From Lysobacter sp. (lineage in GTDB: Bacteria; Pseudomonadota; Gammaproteobacteria; Xanthomonadales; Xanthomonadaceae), in assembly GCA_019634715.1 (NCBI GenBank), contig JAHCAU010000009.1:142249-206248 (forward strand): a DNA stretch of 64,000 bases. The letters are read 5' to 3'. The notes under the pieces were generated by a model. It saw only the letters and a program-made list of their open reading frames with translations, was not told the DNA's origin and made no database searches. Shown piece by piece: positions 17,658 through 26,474 of the stretch; the first letter of the stretch is position 1, and the number at the start of each line of letters is the position of its first letter. A program made the position numbers and the translations under genes.

Positions 17658-19004
17658 TCAGCGCGCTTCGCCGGAGGCCGCGTCGGACACGGCGTCGGGC
17701 ATCGCGCCAGCGGGCGGGTCCAGATCGCCCGCGCCGCGCGCCACCAGGGTCGAAATGGCCAGGTCGCCGGTCACGTTGACCGTGGTCCGGCACATGTCGA
17801 GCAGGCGGTCGACGCCGAGGATGATGCCGAGGCCCTCCGGCGGAATGCCGAACATCACGAGGATCATCGCGATCACCGGCAGCGAGCCGCCCGGGACGCC
17901 AGCGGCACCGATCGAACCCAGCACGCACAGGCCGAGGATCAGGACCTGCTGCCCGAGCGCGAGATCGATGCCGAAGAACTGCGCCAGGAACAGGATGGTG
18001 ATGCCTTCGAACATCGCCGTGCCGTTCATGTTGGCGGTGGCGCCGAGCGTGCAGACGAAGCGCGCGACGCGCCGCGGCACGCCCATGCGCTCTTCGGCCA
18101 CCAGCAGCGTCGTCGGCAGGCTCGCACTGGAGGACGATGTGGAAAAGGCGGTCATGATCGCCGGCTCGGCGGCCTTGAAGAACGCCAGCGGCGAACGCCC
18201 GGCGAACAGGCGGATCAGTATCGGGAACACCACGAACATCTGGATCGCGAGGGCCAGCACGACGGTGCCCACGAATTTGGCCAGCTGCACCAGCACGTCG
18301 ACGCCGAGCCGGGCGACGATGCCGAACAGCAGCGCGGCGACGGCGTACGGCGCGAGGCGGATGACCCATTCGATCAGACGCTGGCAGATGTCGAACAGGC
18401 CCTGGCAGGCGTCGACGAAGGCGGCGGTGGCGCGGTTGCGGATCATCGTCGCGGCGGCGCCCACCATCAGCGCGAAGAACATGATCGCGATCAGGTCGCC
18501 CTTGGCTGCGGCGTCGACCACGTTGCGCGGCACGATGTTGAGCAGGATCTGGATGCCGTTCGGCGCCTCGCGCGCGGACGCCACGATCTGGCCGCTGCGT
18601 TCGCTGCCCTGCGCGATCAGGTCGCGGGCGATGTCCAGGGGAATGCCGACGCCCGGCTGGATCAGGTTGACCAGCAGCAGGCCGATCGCGACCGCGATCG
18701 AGGTGCCGACCATGATCCACAGCAGGGTGCGCCCGCCGATGCGACCGAGCGACTGCGGATTGCCGATCTCGACCACGCCCAGGACCAGCGCCGAGAACAC
18801 CAGCGGCACCACCAGCATGAACAGCAGGCGCAGGAACAGTTGCCCGACGGGGTCGGTCACGTAGGTGATCAGCCCTTGCAGCCAGGGCGCGTCGGCGCCG
18901 CCGAGGTTGGCCAGCAGGCCGGCGCCGATACCGACGCCGAAGCCGATCGCCATCTTCCAGTGCAACGGCCAGGGCTTGCGTGCGGGACGGGGGTCAGCGG
19001 TCAT
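17658..19004 (-). CDS. Dicarboxylate/amino acid:cation symporter (DAACS/SLC1 family)
   Basis: 448 aa inner membrane transporter with about eight helices and two re-entrant loops. Family signatures are the serine-rich loop FSTSSSSASLPTT, the TANMNGTAMFEGI segment (Na+ site region) and the C-terminal DMCRTTVNVTGD motif that binds the substrate carboxylate. It takes up dicarboxylates or acidic amino acids with Na+ or H+; the exact substrate is unclear. The start at 19004 begins MTADPRPARKPWPLHWKM; a further upstream ATG at 19037 lacks an SD. Confidence 0.93.
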   Translation of the reverse strand: MTADPRPARKPWPLHWKMAIGFGVGIGAGLLANLGGADAPWLQGLITYVTDPVGQLFLRLLFMLVVPLVFSALVLGVVEIGNPQSLGRIGGRTLLWIMVGTSIAVAIGLLLVNLIQPGVGIPLDIARDLIAQGSERSGQIVASAREAPNGIQILLNIVPRNVVDAAAKGDLIAIMFFALMVGAAATMIRNRATAAFVDACQGLFDICQRLIEWVIRLAPYAVAALLFGIVARLGVDVLVQLAKFVGTVVLALAIQMFVVFPILIRLFAGRSPLAFFKAAEPAIMTAFSTSSSSASLPTTLLVAEERMGVPRRVARFVCTLGATANMNGTAMFEGITILFLAQFFGIDLALGQQVLILGLCVLGSIGAAGVPGGSLPVIAMILVMFGIPPEGLGIILGVDRLLDMCRTTVNVTGDLAISTLVARGAGDLDPPAGAMPDAVSDAASGEAR

Positions 19005-19055
19005 GGGGCCTGTCTCTGGGCGCGGGCGGATCGCCAAGCATACCGGCGGGCGCGC

Positions 19056-20807
19056 TCATCGGCCCGGGTAGAGCGGCGGCAGCGCGTCGGCATCGCCGGC
19101 CCTGCCCGGACCGCCGCGCCAGCGCGGACCGTCCACGAAGGCCGCGCGCGCGGCCGAGACCGCGGCGGCGCGGTCGCCCTCGCCCCAGCAGGCGCGCTGC
19201 AGCATGCCGATGGCGTCGCGCTGCACCGGGTCCGCGAGTCGCTCGACCAGCGCATCGGCATCGGCCGCCGGTGGCGTGGCCACCGCGCACAGCGCGTGCA
19301 GCAGGCGAGCCGGATCGCCATCGGCCAGCGCCTGCGCCCAGTCCGCGGCCGAGGCCTTGGCGCCGATCGCAGTCCCGGGCGCCGCAAGCGTCGTCGCCCG
19401 GGCGTTCGGGGGCGCGGCCGCCTGCGGCGGTGCGGTTGCGGCGTCGCGTTGCGCGCGATGACGCATCAGCAGGCGCCAGGCCCAGCCGATGGTGGCGATC
19501 CACAGCAGGACGAGTACCGCCGTCGCGACCAGCCAGCCGCCGCGCGGCAGCCATGCGGGCCGGCCCGATGCGCGCGCGGCGCGCGCCTCGGCCGGGGCGG
19601 ACTCGTCGGTCGCGGCCGTGGTCCCGGGCGCGACCGGAAGCACGAGGTCCGGCAGGCTGGCCACGCGGGCGACGCCGGCCTTGGCATCCCACCAGGCGAT
19701 GCGCGGCGCGGACACGCGCAGCGTGCCGGCGCGCGAGGGCAGCAACGCGAACCGGCGCGTGACCGTGGCCAGCGGGCGGCCCTCGAGGAAGCGGTCATTG
19801 CGCTGCGCCTGGTCGGGGAAGATCCGCGCGCCATCGCCGGCGCGCAGCTCCAGCGCCGGCAATTGCCCGGTATTGGCGCCATCGGCATGCAGCTCCAAGG
19901 TGACCGTGGCGCTCTCGCCGGCGCGCAGCGACCTGGGCGCATCCAGGTAACGCAGGCTCAGTTCGCGCAGCGGCAGCCAGGGTTGCGGCGCGCCCGGCGG
20001 GATCGGCTTGACGCGCAGCGCCACGGGCTGGCTGCGGGTGCGGACGTCCAGCCCGGGCGAACCGAAGGCATCGCCGAACAGGCCGAGGTTGCGGCCCATG
20101 AAGCGCGCCGGTGGCACCGTCAGCGGACCCGGGCGCTCCGGGATCAGCAGGTACCTGCGCTCGATGATCTTGAAGAACCGGTCGCCCACGTTCACCGTGC
20201 GCTGCACGTCCTCGCCCAGTTGCTGCAGGCTGGCGCCCTCCGGCGCGTCCTGGTCGAGGCGACCGTCGATCAGGCTGCCGGCCTCGTAATACAGGCGCAC
20301 GGTGTAACCGACGGTCTGCTGCACGTAGGGCGCGTCGGTATCGACCTTCGATTCGAGGAAGATGGGCTGCGACCGCGCGGCGGGCGGCGATACGCTCGGC
20401 GCCGGCGTCTTCGGCGGACCCACCACCAGCCGCAGCGGCTGGGTGTAGGCGCCGCCGACCCGCAGGATCGGCACTTCCAGCACGCCTTCGCGCCGCGGCT
20501 GCAGGCGCATGCGCATGTTGATGCGCAGGTTCATCCGGCCGTTGACGAGGTCGACCTGCTGCGCGATGCCCTGGTCGACGATGCGGAAATCCTGGCTCAG
20601 CGTGGACATGTCCGGCAGGCCGTCGGCCGTCATGCCGTCGATCTCGACGACCAGTTCCGTCGTTTCGTCCAGCGCGATGCGATCGCGGTCCAGCCATGCG
20701 CGGACCTGGGCCTGGACCGACGCCGTCCATGACAGCGCGATGCACAGCAGCAAGCGCATGCAGGCGAGCGACACGCGGTGCGCAGGATGACACCGGCGCG
20801 CGCGCAT
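19056..20807 (-). CDS. BatD-like membrane protein
   Basis: 583 aa (start at 20807 overlaps the preceding stop as TGATG, indicating coupling; ATG 20759 begins a cleaner signal peptide). The N-terminal signal is followed by a large beta-rich periplasmic region (about 35-410) of the BatD/oxygen-tolerance family, with strands such as VRAWLDRDRIALDETTELVV and a second half beginning LSLRYLDAPRSLRAGE. One membrane helix (about 440-460) precedes a cytoplasmic helical tail. BatD proteins sit last in MoxR/Bat operons and are thought to assist envelope protein folding or assembly with the vWA partners. Confidence 0.85.
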   Translation of the reverse strand: MRARRCHPAHRVSLACMRLLLCIALSWTASVQAQVRAWLDRDRIALDETTELVVEIDGMTADGLPDMSTLSQDFRIVDQGIAQQVDLVNGRMNLRINMRMRLQPRREGVLEVPILRVGGAYTQPLRLVVGPPKTPAPSVSPPAARSQPIFLESKVDTDAPYVQQTVGYTVRLYYEAGSLIDGRLDQDAPEGASLQQLGEDVQRTVNVGDRFFKIIERRYLLIPERPGPLTVPPARFMGRNLGLFGDAFGSPGLDVRTRSQPVALRVKPIPPGAPQPWLPLRELSLRYLDAPRSLRAGESATVTLELHADGANTGQLPALELRAGDGARIFPDQAQRNDRFLEGRPLATVTRRFALLPSRAGTLRVSAPRIAWWDAKAGVARVASLPDLVLPVAPGTTAATDESAPAEARAARASGRPAWLPRGGWLVATAVLVLLWIATIGWAWRLLMRHRAQRDAATAPPQAAAPPNARATTLAAPGTAIGAKASAADWAQALADGDPARLLHALCAVATPPAADADALVERLADPVQRDAIGMLQRACWGEGDRAAAVSAARAAFVDGPRWRGGPGRAGDADALPPLYPGR

Positions 20808-22822
20808 CAGCGGTCGCCCTCGCGCCGGCGGCGACGCTCTTCGAGCTTGAACTTCTCGCGCAGCAGGCCACCCGGGTCGTCGGGCACGCGCCGCAGCCAC
20901 GCCTCGTTGGCCAGCCGCCGTTCGCTGGCGCGGGCATCACCCGCGGGGGCGCTGCCGGGTTTCGGCTCGCCCGCGACGGGCGTCTGTGGCGACGTCGCGG
21001 ATGCCCCCTGCGCGCGGCGCATCCGTTCGCGCTGCGCAGCGTCGGCCTGGCGCTGCTGCGCAGTGTCGGCCGACGCCTCGGGCGGGCGCGATGCGGCGGA
21101 CTGCGCCTGCGATGGCGTGCCCGATGGCTTCGGCGAAGCCGGTGGCCTGCCCTGCGCCTGCGGGTTTTCCTGGGCGTTCTGCTGGGGATTCCGTTGCGCG
21201 TTCCTGTCGGGCTGGCCCTGTGGTTTTCGTGCCTGCTCGCCCTGGGACGGTTTGCCCTGGTCTTGCCGGGCCTCGCCCTGTTTCGCCTCGCCCTGTTTCG
21301 CCTCGCCCTGTTTCGCCTCGCCCTGCTTGCCTTGATCCTGCTTGCCTTGATCCTGCTTGCCTTGATCCTGCTTGCCTTGATCCTGCTTGCCTTGATCCTG
21401 CTTGCCTTGATCCTGCTTGCCCTGGCCCTGCCTGTCCTGGTCCTTCGACGCCGGCGGCTGCGCCTGCCGGCGCGCGGCGGCGACCACGCGCCGGTTCTCG
21501 ATCGCGTCGGCCATGCCCGGGCGCTGGCGCAGCGCGCGGTCGTATTCGGCGATGGCTTCGTCATAGCGCCCCTGGCGTGCGAGCGCGTTGCCGCGGTTGT
21601 ACGCCGCATCGGCGCCGGGCAGGTCGGCCAGATGCGACATCGCCGTCTTGTAGTCGCCACTGCGGTAGGCTTCGACGCCACGCTGCAGGCGCACATGTTC
21701 GGCCTGGTCGCGGCGCAGCCACAGGCTGCCGTCGTCGGCGTGCACGACCTGCCAGGGCAGACATAGCGCCAGCAGCGCGACCGCGAACACACCGCGCCGG
21801 AACGCGAACAGCGCAAGCAGCAGCAGGGGCGGCAGCAGCCAGAAACCTTCGTCGATCGCCAATGCGCCGCGCTTGCGGTCGCTGGCCGCCGCATCCTCCA
21901 CGCGGTCGGCGCGCAGCACGCCGAGCGCGCGCAGATCGCTGTCATCCACCGACGCCGCGACGAAACGGCCATCGCCGGCCTCGGCCACCGCACGCAGGCC
22001 ATCGGCGTCCAGCCAGGTGCGCTGGCGACGACCGCGGCGATCCACGTAAGTGCCGCCGTCGCGGCTGCCCAGGCCCAGCGCCGACACCCGGAATCCGGCC
22101 GCGCGCGCCTCGCCGGCGGCGCTGCGCGCGGCGGTGTCGGCACGATGGGTCATCAGCAGGATGTCGCCGCGCGAAAAGCCGGCGCGCTTGAGCAGCAGCA
22201 GCGATTCGCGGATCGCGCGCCCGGCGCGCTGGCCATCGTCGGGCATCACCTCGGGCGACAGCGCGTCGACGAACAGCTCGATGTTGGCGGCGTCGTCGGT
22301 CAGTGGCGAGACGATGTAGGCATCGTCGGCGAACGCGACGAGCGCGATCTGCCCGCCGCCGCGTTCGCGCAGGATGCGGGTGAGCTTGGCGCGCATCTGC
22401 AGCAGGCGCGACGGCGGCAGATCGGCGGCCGTCGAGGCTTCGGACAGGTCCACCGCGACCACCAGCGGCGTGCGGTCCTGCCACAGCGGCTGCGGCAGGC
22501 TGCGCCAGCTCGGGCCGGCCAGGGCCAGGATCGCCAGCAGCAGCGCGATCGTGGCCGCGATCGTGGCCAGCAAGGGGCCGCGCCCGGTGCGTCCGCCGCG
22601 CGCGTCCGCGCCGCCCTCGATCAGGTGCGGCAGCAGGTGGGCGTCGACCACGTCGCGCCAGACGTTGCGGCGCAACCTCAACCGATGCAGCCACCACGGC
22701 AGCACGGGGACGAGGACCAGCGCGAGCAGCCACCACGGCCGCACGAACTGCAGGCCCGCCACGAGTGCGGGCATCGACTGGATCGCGGCGAAAATCGACT
22801 CGGCGGCCGGTGCGGTACTCAT
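20807..22822 (-). CDS. BatB/BatC fusion: von Willebrand A domain plus TPR and repetitive tail
   Basis: 671 aa. Two N-terminal membrane helices are followed by a vWA domain (about 90-290) and another membrane segment. A TPR region (about 360-430: NRGNALARQGRYDEAIAEYDRAL) and a long Gln/Lys/Pro-rich tail follow. In other genomes BatB (vWA) and BatC (TPR) can be separate. The vWA metal site is altered: DLSEA replaces the DxSxS motif. The tail contains six exact QDQGK repeats and four QGEAK/R repeats encoded by 15-bp units (21271-21420). Start overlaps the previous gene by ATGA and the end overlaps BatD by one base. Confidence 0.87.
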   Translation of the reverse strand: MSTAPAAESIFAAIQSMPALVAGLQFVRPWWLLALVLVPVLPWWLHRLRLRRNVWRDVVDAHLLPHLIEGGADARGGRTGRGPLLATIAATIALLLAILALAGPSWRSLPQPLWQDRTPLVVAVDLSEASTAADLPPSRLLQMRAKLTRILRERGGGQIALVAFADDAYIVSPLTDDAANIELFVDALSPEVMPDDGQRAGRAIRESLLLLKRAGFSRGDILLMTHRADTAARSAAGEARAAGFRVSALGLGSRDGGTYVDRRGRRQRTWLDADGLRAVAEAGDGRFVAASVDDSDLRALGVLRADRVEDAAASDRKRGALAIDEGFWLLPPLLLLALFAFRRGVFAVALLALCLPWQVVHADDGSLWLRRDQAEHVRLQRGVEAYRSGDYKTAMSHLADLPGADAAYNRGNALARQGRYDEAIAEYDRALRQRPGMADAIENRRVVAAARRQAQPPASKDQDRQGQGKQDQGKQDQGKQDQGKQDQGKQDQGKQDQGKQGEAKQGEAKQGEAKQGEARQDQGKPSQGEQARKPQGQPDRNAQRNPQQNAQENPQAQGRPPASPKPSGTPSQAQSAASRPPEASADTAQQRQADAAQRERMRRAQGASATSPQTPVAGEPKPGSAPAGDARASERRLANEAWLRRVPDDPGGLLREKFKLEERRRRREGDR
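21271..21420 (-). repeat. 15-bp tandem repeat array inside the BatB/BatC gene
   Basis: There are ten 15-bp units without interruption. Six identical copies (CTTGATCCTGCTTGC on the plus strand, 21331-21420) follow four closely related units (CCTCGCCCTGTTTCG type, 21271-21330; the fourth has a hybrid end). Units encode QDQGK and QGEAK. Unit length is a multiple of three, so copy-number changes keep the frame. Confidence 0.95.
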
Positions 22823-23832
22823 CGCGGACGCTCCCGTCGCCGCCACAGCAGCAAACCGGCGCACAGCAGCGCACCGGCCAGCGGCCAGGCGTAGCGCTCC
22901 AGGCGCGGGCGCAGGCGCAGGCCCGGATGCTTCACCGGCTCGATGCGGTCGAGTTCGGCATAGATGCCCAGCAACTGCTCGACGTCGCGCGCCACGAAGG
23001 CGCGCCCGCCGGTGGTCTGGGCGATGCGCTGCAGACCGGCCTCGTCGGTCTGCTGGGCCTGGCCGGTCATGCGGATCGGCACGCCGAACACCGACAGGCC
23101 GGCGCCGTAGCCGCCGAAGGCGATGGTGTGGATGCGCACGCCGTCGTCGCGGGCAAGTTCGGCCGCTTTCAGCGGATCGAGCATGCCGGCGCTGTTCACG
23201 CCATCGGTGAGCAGGATCAGCACGCGCTGCCCGCTCGGTTGCTGGCGCAGGCGCTTGGTCGCCAGCGCGATCGCGTCGCCGATCGCGGTGCCGCCGCCGG
23301 CCAGCCGGGTGACCGTGCCGTCGAGTTGCTCGCGGACGGTGTCGAGATCGCGGGTCAGCGGCGTCAGCGCGTACGCGCGTTCGCCGAAGACGATCAGGCC
23401 GACGCGGTCGCCGGCGCGACGCTCGAGGAAATCGGCGATCACCGCCTTGCCTGCGGTCAGGCGCGAGACCGCGCGCCCGCCGAGTTCGATGTCGCGCTCC
23501 TCCATGCTGCCGGACAGGTCCACCGCCAGCATCAGGTCGCGGCCGGACTGCGGCGGCTGCACCACCTCGCCCAGTTGCTGCGGCCGGGCCGCGGCCAGCA
23601 CCAGCAGCGCCCAGGCCAGCCAGGCGAGCGCGGGAATGCCGCGCGCGGGTGTCTGCCCGCTCGCCGCCATCAGCGCGCCCAGTCGCTCGCCGTAGGGCAC
23701 GCGCAGGCCCGGCGCGCCGCCATCGCGGCCCGGCAGCAGGCGCCACGCCAGCGCCGGCAGCGGCAGCGCGAGCAGCAGCCAGGGCCAGGCGAACGCAGCG
23801 AACAGCGGCCCGAAGAGCTCGGCGAGCGTCAT
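22819..23832 (-). CDS. BatA-like von Willebrand A domain membrane protein
   Basis: 337 aa. An N-terminal membrane segment pair (about 8-30 and 62-75), a vWA domain (about 88-285) with intact MIDAS motif AVDLSGSMEE, the later Thr/Asp metal ligands (GGGTAIGDAI, LLTDGVNSAG), and a C-terminal membrane helix. It likely binds protein partners in a metal-dependent way at the periplasmic or cytoplasmic face of the membrane, regulated by the MoxR ATPase. It overlaps both neighbours by four bases (ATGA), indicating strict coupling. Confidence 0.9.
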   Translation of the reverse strand: MTLAELFGPLFAAFAWPWLLLALPLPALAWRLLPGRDGGAPGLRVPYGERLGALMAASGQTPARGIPALAWLAWALLVLAAARPQQLGEVVQPPQSGRDLMLAVDLSGSMEERDIELGGRAVSRLTAGKAVIADFLERRAGDRVGLIVFGERAYALTPLTRDLDTVREQLDGTVTRLAGGGTAIGDAIALATKRLRQQPSGQRVLILLTDGVNSAGMLDPLKAAELARDDGVRIHTIAFGGYGAGLSVFGVPIRMTGQAQQTDEAGLQRIAQTTGGRAFVARDVEQLLGIYAELDRIEPVKHPGLRLRPRLERYAWPLAGALLCAGLLLWRRRERPR

Positions 23833-24344
23833 CCGCGCCTCCGCGGCCAGGGCAGGCGCCAGCGGCGCGGCGCGTGACGCATCAAGGCGACGAAACGCGC
23901 CCGCGCGACCGGCCGCAGTGCGGCGACCGCATCGGCATCGACCTCGCGACGGAAGCCGCCGTCGAGCAGCACGCCGCCGACCTCGGCGAAAGTGGCGGCA
24001 CCGCGCGTGCGCGGCCCCTGGTCGAGGAAATGCAGCCAGTCCGCGCCCTGCAAACGGTCGGCGAGCGGATCGCGTCGCCGCGCGGCGCGACGCAGCAGTT
24101 CGGAGATCGCGGCGACGCGTGCGCTGTGGCCCTGCGCAGCGTCGACCGTGGCATCGAACAGGGCTTCCGCGGCCAGCCGATGCCGGCGCGCACGTCGGCG
24201 CCAGAGCGCGACCGCGAGCAACAACGCAGCCAGCACCACCGCGACCAGCCACCAGCCCGGTGCAGGCGGCCACCACGCGGGCGCATCGGGCAGATGCGCA
24301 TCGCGCAGCGGCAATTTGGCCGGATCGAGGGTCGCGCCGCTCAT
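23829..24344 (-). CDS. DUF4381 membrane protein of the MoxR/Bat operon
   Basis: 171 aa. One membrane helix (about residues 31-49) follows a Pro/Trp-rich N-terminus (LRDAHLPDAPAWWPPAPGWW) and precedes a cytoplasmic helical domain (about 60-165), the DUF4381 layout. The family occurs almost only in MoxR-DUF58-vWA operons, between the DUF58 and the first vWA gene as here. Molecular role unknown. Overlaps with both neighbours are four bases. Confidence 0.85.
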   Translation of the reverse strand: MSGATLDPAKLPLRDAHLPDAPAWWPPAPGWWLVAVVLAALLLAVALWRRRARRHRLAAEALFDATVDAAQGHSARVAAISELLRRAARRRDPLADRLQGADWLHFLDQGPRTRGAATFAEVGGVLLDGGFRREVDADAVAALRPVARARFVALMRHAPRRWRLPWPRRRG

Positions 24345-25258
24345 GCGCCGCGCGCTCCCGCTAGCAGCCCCAGCCAGGCATCGCTGGACGCATCGGTCGA
24401 CAGCACATGCGCGCGGATGCCGCTGCGCGCCAGCGTGTCCTGCGCCTGCTGCAGCGGCGCGACGAACGCGTCGCGCCAGCGTCGACGCAACGCATCGCCG
24501 CCCAGATCCAGTTCGACCCGGCGCATCAACGTCACACCGGATGCCGCCAGGCGTTCGACAAGGAACGGCAGTCGCGACATCGGCGGCTCGCGTTCGAGCG
24601 GATCGCTCAGCAGCAGCACGACCACTTCGCGATGCTGGGCCAGAGCGCTCCAGCGGGTCTGCGTGATGCCTGCGGCGCTGAGCGGATCGGCCAGCACGAC
24701 CAGCCGGGTGCCCGGTCGCGCGAGGCGGTCGGCGTGGTCCAGTGCGACCGCCAGGCCGTCGTCCTGCGCGGGCGCGCGCGCGTACCAGCGCACCATCGCG
24801 TCGAGCACGCGCAGCGCACCGCGCGGGCCGGCGACCGGCACCACCGGCGCTTCGGCGGACGTGCCGCGCAAGGCCGCGATGCGATCGCCATCGCGCACCG
24901 CAGCCCAGGCCGCCAGCGCGCCGGCACGCGCCGCCTGCACCGACTTGAAGCGCACGCGCGTGCCGAAATACAGGGTCGGCGCGGTGTCGGCGACGATCAG
25001 GGTCAGGCGCTCTCGTTCGGCCTGGAAAAGCTTGGTATGCGGCTTGCCGGTGCGCGCGGTCAGCCGCCAGTCGATGTGGCGCGCATCGTCGCCGATGGCG
25101 TATTCACGCGATTCGGCGTACTCCATGCCGCGCCCGCGCATCGGCGACGGCGCCTGCCCGCTCATCCCGTGCCGCCCGTGCCGCGGTGGCCGGCGACCGG
25201 ACACTGCGCGGCGCAGCGCCACCAGTTCGTCGAGGCTCGGCGTGATCCCTTCGCTCAT
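24341..25258 (-). CDS. DUF58 domain protein of the MoxR/Bat operon
   Basis: 305 aa, soluble. The DUF58 signature is clear: RGMEYAESREYAIGDDARHIDW followed within the domain by RLTARTGKPHTKLFQAE. DUF58 proteins carry a vWA-like fold and are the immediate partners of MoxR ATPases. Membrane segments found in some DUF58 proteins are absent here. It lies 44 bases after moxR and overlaps the DUF4381 gene by four bases. Confidence 0.9.
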   Translation of the reverse strand: MSEGITPSLDELVALRRAVSGRRPPRHGRHGMSGQAPSPMRGRGMEYAESREYAIGDDARHIDWRLTARTGKPHTKLFQAERERLTLIVADTAPTLYFGTRVRFKSVQAARAGALAAWAAVRDGDRIAALRGTSAEAPVVPVAGPRGALRVLDAMVRWYARAPAQDDGLAVALDHADRLARPGTRLVVLADPLSAAGITQTRWSALAQHREVVVLLLSDPLEREPPMSRLPFLVERLAASGVTLMRRVELDLGGDALRRRWRDAFVAPLQQAQDTLARSGIRAHVLSTDASSDAWLGLLAGARGA

Positions 25259-25302
25259 CGCGCGCTCCGCCTGCCCTCAGCGCCTGCTCGAGACAGCGGT
25301 GT

Positions 25303-26349
25303 TCAAGGCAGCGGCACCTTGTCGAGCAGCGCCTGCACCAGGCGCTCGCCATCCCAGCCTTCGGCCACGGCCTCGTAGCTGGGCAGCACGCGATGCCGCA
25401 GCACGTCCAGCGCGACCGCGCGCACGTCTTCAGGGGTGGCGAAATCGCGCCCGGCCAGCCAGGCGCGCGCCCGTGCGCAGCGCTCCAGCGCGATCGAACC
25501 GCGCGGACTCGCCCCCCAGCCGATGCGCCGCGCCAGTGCGGCGTCGTAGCGCCGCGCATCGCGCGAAGCCAGCACCAGTTCGATCAGGTAGCGCTCCAGC
25601 GCCGGGGCGACGTGCACGTCCAGCACCGCCGCACGTGCTGCGAACACGTCCGCCTGCGACAGGCGCAGCGGCGCCTGTCCGGCCTCCTGCACGGGCGCGG
25701 TCGGGGCGTGGCCCGCACGCGCGCGGTCGCGCGCGAGGCGCAGGATCTCGGCTTCCATCGACGCTTCGGGATAGCCGATGCGCACGTACATGAGGAAACG
25801 ATCGAGCTGCGCTTCCGGCAGCGGGAAGGTGCCTTCCTGCTCGATCGGGTTCTGCGTCGCCATCACCAGGAACAGTTCGGGCAAGGCATAGGTCTGACGA
25901 CCCACGGTGACCTGGCGCTCGCCCATGGCTTCGAGCAGCGCCGACTGCACCTTGGCCGGCGCGCGGTTGATCTCGTCGGCCAGCAGCAGGGAATGGAAGA
26001 TGGGACCGGGCTGGAACTCGAACCGGCCGTCCTGCGGACGCCAGACCTCGGTGCCGGTGAGGTCGGCCGGCAGCAGGTCCGGCGTGAACTGCACGCGTGC
26101 GAAATCCGCCTCCAGCCGGCTGGCCAGCGCGCGGATCGCGGTGGTCTTGGCCAGTCCGGGCGCGCCTTCGACCAGCAGGTGACCGTCGGCAAGCAGCGCG
26201 ATCAGCAGGCGCTCGATCAACCCGCCCTGGCCGACGATCTCCGCCGACAATCGGGTCCTCAGCGCGGTGAAGGCGGCGTGCAGCCGGGCCACGTCGCCGT
26301 GCGCCCCGGTTTCGGGCGCGCGGCCGGTCTCGGTCGTTCCTGATGACAT
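25303..26349 (-). CDS. MoxR family AAA+ ATPase
   Basis: 348 aa. Walker A is GAPGLAKT, Walker B LLLADEINRAP, sensor 1 VMATQNPIEQEGTFPLPEAQ, and a C-terminal lid domain carries sensor 2. MoxR ATPases act as chaperones that remodel vWA-domain partners, for example in stress tolerance or metal insertion. It is the first gene of the operon with DUF58, DUF4381, two vWA proteins and BatD. The pilQ terminator lies 82 bases upstream on the same strand, so a separate promoter must exist in 26350-26430, though none is obvious. Confidence 0.94.
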   Translation of the reverse strand: MSSGTTETGRAPETGAHGDVARLHAAFTALRTRLSAEIVGQGGLIERLLIALLADGHLLVEGAPGLAKTTAIRALASRLEADFARVQFTPDLLPADLTGTEVWRPQDGRFEFQPGPIFHSLLLADEINRAPAKVQSALLEAMGERQVTVGRQTYALPELFLVMATQNPIEQEGTFPLPEAQLDRFLMYVRIGYPEASMEAEILRLARDRARAGHAPTAPVQEAGQAPLRLSQADVFAARAAVLDVHVAPALERYLIELVLASRDARRYDAALARRIGWGASPRGSIALERCARARAWLAGRDFATPEDVRAVALDVLRHRVLPSYEAVAEGWDGERLVQALLDKVPLP

Positions 26350-26430
26350 CGACGGGCTTTCCTCGGGCAGTGACGAACGGCGAGTTTGACCGATGCGGGC
26401 CGTAAATGTTCACCCCGCCCCAAAAACGAA

Positions 26431-26450
26431 ACGGGGGCCGAAGCCCCCGT
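26431..26450 (-). terminator. Rho-independent terminator of the pil operon
   Basis: ACGGGGGC (26431-26438) pairs with GCCCCCGT (26443-26450) over a CGAA/TTCG loop. On the minus strand it is followed by TTCGTTTTTGG. It lies 25 bases past the pilQ stop. Confidence 0.88.
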
Positions 26451-26474
26451 CCGTCGAATCGATGTCGCGGCCGA

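Noticed and set aside
21271..21420. Possible CRISPR or minisatellite array
   Set aside because: Units are contiguous 15-mers without spacers and lie in frame within a coding sequence, so it is a coding tandem repeat.
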